Shown: positions 57,497 to 64,000 of the stretch, in pieces
Layout: every line of letters starts with the position of its first letter
Position numbering within the stretch: position 1 is the first letter of the stretch
Origin: Limnomonas spitsbergensis
Lineage: Eukaryota; Chlorophyta; Chlorophyceae; Chlamydomonadales
Length of the DNA stretch: 64,000 nucleotides
NCBI GenBank assembly: GCA_037349105.1
Contig: JAYJMM010000038.1
Span: forward strand, 1,984,001 to 2,048,000
Reading direction: 5' to 3'
Translations under genes and position numbers: made by a program
The notes under the pieces: generated by a model
Database searches by the model: none
The model's input: the letters and a program-made list of their open reading frames with translations, nothing else
What the model was told of the DNA's origin: nothing

Positions 57497-60400
57497 TCAA
57501 GACAATGACAGGCAGTCGGAGAAGTATTGGGTTTTCCGCTGCACCACCCTGCCAGCAGGTGGTTGCGCCCCAGCATCGTGCTGCGACGGTGCTGCCTCCG
57601 CGGTGGTCGCAGGACCCTCGTCTGTTCCACCCTCGTCACAGCCCCACCAGCCATCAGAGTCACTGCCAAAATTCTCTGCTTCTTCTCTCCCAGTTTTCCC
57701 TCTTCCCCCCTCTACTGGTACCTCCTCTTCATCATCTCTCTCCGTTTCTTCCGCTCCTCCTCTTTGACCCTCCCCGTCCCCATCCGTCGCGTCAAGCTCC
57801 CCTTGCGGCCATTCTTCCTGCGCATCCACCTCGACCTCAGACACCGACGTGGAGAACAACTCGGCCTCCTCCAAGCCGACATGCTCCTCCCGATTCGGCA
57901 AGACGACACCAGCATCATTAGCATCCTCGAAGCCTCCCTTTGCCTCCTGACTCGGCCCCACAATAACAACATCAGTCGCGTCCTCCCAAGCCTCCACACT
58001 CCCCTCCTCCTCATTCTCCTCCTCCACCTCCTCTTTGTTGTCTCCCTCAGAGCTGGCCTGCTCATTCTCACCAGCCAGCCAGGCCGGGCCGCTGCTTTGA
58101 TCCTGCAGCCGCAGCTGTAAAGGGGGAGGTGCAACAGCTTGCGGCCCACCATGCGGCCATCTGTCAACAGCGCCCGCCACGCTCACAAGCACTGCTGTAC
58201 CCTGACCCCTGTTGCCAACACCGCCGTCTCCTCCCCGAACAAGGCCAGGATACCCCCGCTCCTCATCCTCAACCTCTTCTACCCTTGCTGCCCCTGGCAG
58301 TGCCTCAGCAGCTCTAAAACGGTCTCGAGCCGTCCCCGCCAGCTGCTGCTGCTGCTGCTGCCCTGCTGCCTCGTAGCACCCCCAACGGAACAGAAGTAGA
58401 GCGGCCAGGGCGCACACCACGGCTGACACGCAGGCTCCAAAGACTACCGCTGCGCCCAAGGCATACAGGGCTAGTGCCAGAGGTAGGCTGGGTCGCAACG
58501 AGTACAGGAGATTCCAAAAAAAACCTGAGCGAGGCCGAAAAATAGGGTGAATGAGGGGGTAAATGCTAGACTTTGCGACAAGTGGACGCAAGAGAGAGGA
58601 GGCGGGAGGGTGCTAAACACCTGGCTGAGCGATGATCAGAGCAAGGGTGCTTCTTCTCAGCTGGCTGCTTTGTGCCTGGTCTTCTCCAATGGGTGGCGGA
58701 CACTACGGAATAAGGATTGTGGGCTTACAGATAAGAACACACAAGCTCCCACTGTGCAGCGTTTGACAGGTCCTCTGGCTAAGGTAAGCCTTTTTGGCAC
58801 TGCACATCAGTACATAAACCTATCCTGAACAGTCTGCCGGCTATCCTGCCCCCATTCCAACAAAAACTCATTTTCAAGTTTAAATATAAATGCGAATGCA
58901 TAAGGGGAAACAAAACTCAAAAACAAAGCCTCACCCATGGTCCGCGACATCTCCACATCTGCGTTGTACACTGCTGGCGGAGGCAGCATCCCGCCGGCCG
59001 TGCCTAAGCTCCTGGCCGACAGGTAGGCCCGGAACTCCGTCACCGGCATCTTCTCCCGCTCCACGTACGAATCAAACAGACCCAGCCGCACCGACGTCGT
59101 GTCAATGCACAAGCCCAACGCGTAGCAGGGTGCCAGGAGCACATGCCTGGAAAAGGAGCATGTGGAAAAATATTATACTTTAGGGTGAGTACGAATAACA
59201 GGATGGCAAGCCTGTTGCACCCCTCCCCAAGCCTGTTGCACCCCTCCCCAAGCCTGTTGCACCCCTCCCCAAGCCTGTTGCACCCCTCCCCAAGCCTGTT
59301 GCACCCCTCCCCAAGCCTGTTGCACCCCTCCCCAAGCCTGTTGCACCCCTCCCCAAGCCTGTTGCACCCCTCCCCAAGCCTGTTGCACCCCTCCCCAAGC
59401 CTGTTGCACCCCTCCCCAAGCCTGTTGCACCCCTCCCCAAGCCTGTTGCACCCCTCCCCAAGCCTGTTGCACCCCTCCCCAAGCCTGTTGCACCCCTCCC
59501 CAAGCCTGTTGCACCCCTCCCCAAGCCTGTTGCACCCCTCCCCAAGCCTGTTGCACCCCTCCCCAAGCTTCTGTATTCGACACTTTTCATCACAGTCCGC
59601 AGTCTGCACGCATGGCTGGCGCTGGTACAAAAAGGACCCCAGCGGTCTGCAGGAAAGTAGCTTCATCCGCTACACAGTGATGTCAGGAAATCATGTGATG
59701 GGCTCGACCTCGGCCGTGCCATCGAGACCTACGACCTCATGAGCCTTGACCGACCGGTACATATTCTTGGCTTGGTCCTTGACAAGTGTGGATACAAGAA
59801 AGGTCGACAGGAGGAGCTAGCTGAGGATCTTAGGAAGGCCTACCGAACTGAAAACCTGCCGGTCAAGCAGCCACATCCGAACGCTTCTCCCTCTTCTGTT
59901 CTGGCTAAAAAGGCCAAGCACCCCTGGCACCCCTCCCCCCCCCCAAATGCCAAATTCATCTCGTAGGCAACCTGCTGTCATCGTCAGCCACACAACAACA
60001 GCGCGCGGCCCTCAGGATCCTCCTCGCCCCCAGCACATTCCTCGCCTCCAGCACATTCCTCGCCCCCAGCATCCTCCTCGCCCCCGGCATCCTCCTCGCC
60101 CCCAGCATCCTCCTCGCCCCCAGCATATTCCTCGCCCCCAGCATCCTCCTCGCCCCCAGCATCCTCCTCGCCCCCAGCATCCTCCTCGCCCCCAGCATCC
60201 TCCTCGCCCCCAGCATCCTCCTCGCCCCCAGCATCCTCCTCGCCCCCAGCATCCTCCTAACCCCCAGCATCCTCCACGCCCCCAGCATCCTCCTCGCCCC
60301 CAGCATCCTCCTCGCCCCCAGCATCCTCCTCGCCCCCAGCATCCTCCTCGCCCCCAGCATCCTCCTCGCCCCCAGCATCCTCCTCGCCCCCAGCATCCTC

Positions 60401-62540
60401 CTCGCCCCCAGCATCCTCCTCGCCCCCAGCATCCTCCTCGCCCCCAGCATCCTCCCCCCCAACCCCCAGCATCCTCCTCGCCCCCAGCATCCTCCTGGCC
60501 CCCAGCATCCTCCTCGCCCTCAGCATCCTCCTCGCCCCCAGCCCTGCAAGCTCTACTCTGCCTCATCCCTGACTACCCAGCTGGTCTCCACTTTTTTTTT
60601 TTGCCTCAACCATAAAGCAGTGCTATACCGATTAAGATACTTACAATGGCTGAAATACGTAGCTGAGTTTCAGTCACCGTAATTTCAAGGCAAATTCAGC
60701 TACTTTTACCAGGAGGGGACAGTTATTACCGACACAATTTCTGGATTACGGCGCAATTGCACAGCACTGGCTAGAACCCCGCATGACACTCCTCACCGCT
60801 GGGAACCCACCGGCCAACACGCCATTCATGGCGCGGCCAACGGAGGTCAAAAGACTGTCAACAATTCTGGACATTTGACCCCCAGGACAACTGACCCCCA
60901 GGAGCTACCTGGCCAACCGCAGCAGCCCGTGCTCCGGGATCGGCATGTATGTCCTGCTCGTTCGTGCCAAGACAGTTCCATCTGCCGCCCTCAGCTCCCC
61001 GGTCAGCTGGAACAGGTCGTCGTGGCGGGACGGCAACTGCAGCGTAACAGACACTCTGACCTGCACACACGACAGCCAGTGTTGATTTTGTACTACACAC
61101 AGCAGCCCCTGTTGATTTTGTACTACACACGACAGCCAGTGTTGATTTTGTACTACACACAGCAGCCCCTGTTGATTTTGTACTACACACGACAGCCAGT
61201 GTTGATTTTGTACTACACACAGCAGCCACTGTTGATTTTGACACCACACAGCTGCCAATTGTGATTTTGCACTAAGCACAGCAGCCACTGTTGATTTTGT
61301 ACTACGCAAGTCCGTGTTCATGAAGTGCACAGGTACGCACCAGGCCATCCAAGGCAGGCTGCTGGGCAGCCACCACTGGGCCGATGGGGATCAAAGCTGG
61401 ACCAAACAACGGCCGGCTGCACAAAGAGCAAGGCTTGTTCCACAAGGCTTTATTGCTCAAGTTCTTCCGGCTCAAAGATGGAGTCATAACTCAAGTTCTG
61501 TCGCAGTTCCACCATCCCCGCTGTCTCACCTGCCCCGCTATTCCGCCAGCCCTTCCCCGCATTTCTGCCATCCCTGCCACTCCACCATCCCTGCGTTTAC
61601 CTTCTGCCACGCTGAGAACATCCGGTGGGACATGGACTCGCTACGCTGCAGGATAGCAGCAACAACCTGCGCCTTGCTAGTCCGCTTGGCACTGCGGAGG
61701 GGCTGTGGTGGGTCATCACCTGCCTGCTGCTGTTGCTTCTTGTGTGACTGTGGCGCCTGTCTCTGACCTGGATCCGTCTCACCCTCCCCACACTGCTCTG
61801 TGGCCCGCCCAGCATCCTGCTGCATGGGCCTGCCTGGGCTTTTGCTTGGCTTCTCGGTATCGGTGCCCCAGGGGTCGGGTGCGAGAAAATCTGCAGGGAT
61901 TGGGTCAAGCTCCACCGGCGGATACATGTAGCCTGTCAATCGGGACAGCCAAGGCCTTGATTCTATGGAGCCTTGCATGGACAAGTCCAACGCAGCAGTT
62001 GCAACGGGGGTTGAGTAGTCAAAGTAAAGCGGCATGACGTACTTTGTGGGGACGGAGGTCAAGTGCCTGCAGGACAGGCAAGAGGCACGTTGTACACGCA
62101 GCTGGCTGTCAGGTTGATCTGCATAGCGCCTTGCATGGTCCTATCAATAAGTGGGAGGTTAAATGAGGCAGCTGGCAGGGAAATGGGCATGGTGATCACT
62201 GATGCGGACCCTCTTAAGCTGACCCACATGGGCACCGGCATGACAAATTACTAGACTCATGGGCATTGCAGGATGGGTTGCATTAAGGTCGACATCTAGA
62301 TGTACAAACTCAGCAAGACGTAGATTGTGCTCGGTTTATGAACGACCATGTGGGTAATTTGATCAAATCCAATAGTTGTGTCTTACATTATGCGGTAAAT
62401 TCGCACCTAGTGACAAAGAGCAGCGCCATGGCTGAACACGCTAGGAAAGCTGTCCCGCCCGACGCCAAGGCCATGCACGCTGCAGCACCCGCTTGCAGCT
62501 GCGCAACGGAGCGAAGAAGCGGCAAGATTAAGCGGGACAT
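57497..62540 (-). CDS. Seipin (lipid-droplet biogenesis ER protein), 5 exons, 663 aa
   Basis: Exons (minus): 62540-62407, 62066-61601, 61060-60909, 59146-58935, 58524-57497; 1992 nt, all phases match, all GT-AG. Residues 1-44 hold the first membrane helix (GGTAFLACSAMALLFVT). The lumenal seipin core follows: YVMPLYFDYSTPVATAALDL, a Gln-rich insert at about 110-185, VRVSVTLQLPSRHDDLFQLT, ADGTVLARTSRTYMPIPE, HGLLRLARHVLLAPCYALGL. The second membrane region is SLPLALALYALGAAVVFGAC and onward, followed by a poly-Gln run and a long acidic tail (EEEVPVEGG, NEEEGS). Seipins form ring oligomers at ER-lipid droplet contacts and guide triacylglycerol into nascent droplets. The protein is longer than Arabidopsis or human seipin because of the insert and the tail. 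The first exon begins at the only clear Met before the helix. Confidence 0.88.
59208..59573. repeat. 21-bp tandem array in seipin intron 3
   Basis: About 17 nearly identical copies of CCTGTTGCACCCCTCCCCAA plus G. It is open in several frames on both strands because 21 is a multiple of three. Confidence 0.95.
59660..59966 (+). pseudogene. Open frame of protein-like sequence antisense in seipin intron 3
   Basis: The plus strand is open from a stop near 59660 to 59966. It includes CDGLDLGRAIETYDLMSLDR, PVHILGLVLDKCGYKKGRQE and ELAEDLRKAYRTENLPVK. The mix of residues is typical of real protein, weakly recalling helical-repeat (PPR/TPR) pieces. No family was confirmed. It may be a fragment of a displaced gene or mobile element. 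Confidence 0.35.
60013..60545. repeat. 18-bp tandem array in seipin intron 3
   Basis: About 29 copies of CGCCCCCAGCATCCTCCT with scattered changes; the plus frame reads Pro-Arg-Pro-Gln-His-Pro. Confidence 0.93.
60640..60740. mobile_element. MITE-like element, copy 2
   Basis: Contains CAATGGCTGAAATACGTAGC, TGAGTTTCAGTCACCGTAAT and CAAATTCAGCTACTTTTACC, nearly matching the element at 7141-7236. It lies in seipin intron 3. Its outer ends are less well preserved than in copy 1. Confidence 0.7.
61066..61310 (-). repeat. ~30-bp tandem array abutting the seipin exon 3 acceptor
   Basis: About eight copies of a unit with CAGTGTTGATTTTGTACTAC and ACACGACAGC. On the minus strand each unit ends CGTGTGTAG or TGTGTGTAG; the last, next to exon 3, reads GTGTGTGCAG|GTC, the real acceptor. 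The copies thus carry acceptor-like sites but no exon sequence. Confidence 0.8.
61350..61430. repeat. Dispersed short repeat, copy G
   Basis: GGGCAGCCACCACTGGGCCG followed by ATGGGGATCAAAGCTGGACC matches the blocks near 10440 and 29690. Located in seipin intron 2. Confidence 0.5.
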
Positions 62541-62895
62541 GGTCTCACCGATCTGCCAAATGGGTATTATGCGAGTTCGAAGCAAAGGACAGGGGCACGT
62601 TCTAGTGTTAGTAAACTCCTAGATCTTTCAACAGATGCGGTACAGTGTCCAGCCTGTCGCACTAAATATTTCCGGGTGCTGACTCGTAAACAAAACCCTT
62701 GACAAGCTATCCCGCAGAGTTTTTTTATTTAAATGTATGTCAAATAAAACTCAGCTCTATTTACGCGCCAGTTTAGGGAGAAGGTTGAGACAAGAGCCAA
62801 GTGGGCAAGGTCTTTCTTCCAGGCTTCGCCAAGCTGAAATTAAATACCAAATTGCCTGGCCTTAAAGCCTTAAAGGGGCTAAACTTCCCCAAGAC
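62541..62895. promoter_or_regulatory. 355-bp divergent spacer between seipin and the right-edge gene
   Basis: Both flanking genes start here in opposite directions. An AT-rich stretch (about 62715-62750, TTTTTTTATTTAAATG) is the only clear compositional feature. Confidence 0.5.
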
Positions 62896-63900
62896 ATGTC
62901 CTTCGACGCAGTCAAAGTCTTGGACTGGCGTCAAAACGCAGTAGTCCCTGCGGGCAAATGCTTGTACATTCAAAGCGGTGACCCTGGTGATTTTGATGGT
63001 GGGTTGCAGCGAGGCCTCTGACTGCTGACCTCCGGATTTTGAACGGCGGACGTACCCGCTGAGGCAAACAGGGCATCTGCAGGTTACTTCATTGGCGTAG
63101 CGGGTCATCTCTTGGAGAGACAGACTCAAGACCTGCTGTTTGCGTTAGTGGTAAGTGAGGCTAGTGGTGGCCCCTTTCCTACTGATCCCGCCGGCATGGA
63201 ACCGTACTCAACGTTCGGCGCCCACCTGCAGGTGCCCGAGAGGCGTGCCTGCCCTGATAGGAACGAGCAGGATGTGAACGCCCATGACGAGCTCTTCTCC
63301 GAGCGGGTGCTTCGCATCTCTGGCCAGCTTTTCAGATCCCTGTGTCCGCAGGCATGCATCATCAGGTCAGTCAAAATGAAACAATGCTTGCTCTCAAAAC
63401 GTTGGGCCATGGGGAGTGGGGAGGCAGCAATATGACAGCGATGGGCTCTGGGAGTCATATAACAGAGACAAATATTGGAGCTGCTGCATCCTCTGACTGC
63501 AAGGGCCGAGGAGGGTGCACGACTTCATGATACCGGTAGTATGGGCCGGCTAAGAGGGGTTGCGTTGCTGCATGGCTGCATGGGTGGAGGCCTGGAGGGT
63601 CGTTGCATGGCTGCATGCTCATGTCAAAACCTGCAGTGGCTGATTTTGACCTTGCAATGACGTTCAGAATCCAGCCTGGTACAGAGAGCTTCCGTTGCCT
63701 GCCTGCCTGCCTGCCTGCCTGCATGCGCCGATGGGTGGGTGAGTAGAAAGGCCCCACATAGATCTTGATCCAATGATCCTTGTTGCACCGGAGCTGCAGG
63801 GGGCCGTTGAACCAGCGCAACATCATCCCGATCAAGTTCCTGTTCTCGGAGCCTGACAAGTATGGTCCAATGATTGAAGCAAACAACCTAGACTTCTCAG
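62896..63900 (+). CDS. Unrecognised gene, first four exons, continues past the right edge
   Basis: Proposed exons: 62896-62998, 63083-63150, 63232-63365, 63800-63900. They join in phase with GT-AG borders. They read MSFDAVKVLDWRQNAVVPAG ..., YFIGVAGHLLERQTQDLLFA ..., VNAHDELFSERVLRISGQLF, RSLCPQACIIRGPLNQRNII, PIKFLFSEPDKYGPMIEANN and LDFS. The 81-bp intron between exons 2 and 3 is in frame and stop-free, so it could also be coding. No known family was recognised. The opposite strand is also open across parts of the region, but only the plus strand gives a consistent exon chain. Confidence 0.6.
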
Positions 63901-64000
63901 GTACGGTTTGCCATAATGCACATTAGGCATGTAGCCTCCCATGCTCTGCTTGCTACCGCTCGTGACAGACCTGCGAATGGGCGTGTAAAACGTCGCATCG

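Noticed and set aside
57466..58120. Plus-strand ORFs opposite the seipin tail
   Set aside because: They are shadows of the acidic Glu-rich minus-strand exon, which reads as Ser/Pro/Leu-rich in the other direction.
62896..62998. Papain-like protease start suggested by VLDWRQNAVVPAGK
   Set aside because: The catalytic Cys region (GSCWAF type) does not follow, and the later exons do not resemble C1 peptidases.
62773..63129. Minus-strand 118-residue ORF with CRCPVC
   Set aside because: It is antisense to exons 1-2 of the right-edge gene and has no matching splice partners; the plus strand gives a phase-consistent chain.
63455..63886. Minus-strand 143-residue ORF
   Set aside because: It covers exon 4 of the plus-strand gene and runs through low-complexity TGCC repeats; no supporting motif. 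The strand choice remains less certain than elsewhere.

Overview
This window looks like nuclear DNA of a green alga, most likely a chlamydomonadalean (Volvocales-type) chlorophyte. The genes are split into many short exons with GT-AG introns. Coding exons are GC-rich, introns are large and full of minisatellites, CCCTAAA-type motifs recur, and one gene has the GAF-PAS-kinase layout common in these algae. Species was not determined; the repeat load would fit something like Haematococcus, but that is a guess. No rRNA, tRNA or CRISPR array was seen.

Six genes could be rebuilt exon by exon. Every exon join keeps the reading frame. From left to right they alternate strand: (1) a GAF-PAS protein kinase (-, 20747 to beyond base 1; 14 exons, 655 codons present, C-terminus off the window); (2) EMC3, a subunit of the ER membrane protein complex (+, 21116-23427, 7 exons, 254 aa); (3) an unrecognised 650-aa protein (-, 31524-24094, 5 exons); (4) a GT61/DUF563-type glycosyltransferase with an N-terminal signal anchor (+, 31929-55709, 7 exons, 628 aa), split by a 19.5-kb intron; (5) seipin, the lipid-droplet biogenesis protein (-, 62540-57497, 5 exons, 663 aa); (6) the 5' part of an unrecognised gene (+, from 62896, running off the right edge). 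The order forms three head-to-head pairs whose start codons are 355-404 bp apart, so shared promoters are likely. EMC3, seipin and the glycosyltransferase all belong to the ER/secretory membrane system.

About half of the window is tandem repeat, and nearly all of it lies inside introns. The largest are a 49/50-bp satellite of about 19 kb (32588-51546), a 25/26-bp array of 5.5 kb (10496-16017), a 107-bp array (17699-19340) and an 18-bp array (27998-29011).

The most notable observation is that at least five arrays, plus one simple duplication, do not merely sit in introns. Their units contain the splice site and, in several cases, the adjoining 15-34 nt of exon, so one exon edge is present in 2 to about 21 copies. 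This occurs at donors and acceptors, in at least three different genes, and at both ends of one kinase intron. The two largest arrays instead carry hundreds of strong pseudo-splice sites on the sense strand: donor-like in the kinase, acceptor-like in the glycosyltransferase.

Smaller items include several foldback/MITE-like elements, a nearly perfect 76-bp palindrome, a nested element with broken divergent ORFs in a kinase intron, and several dispersed short repeats.
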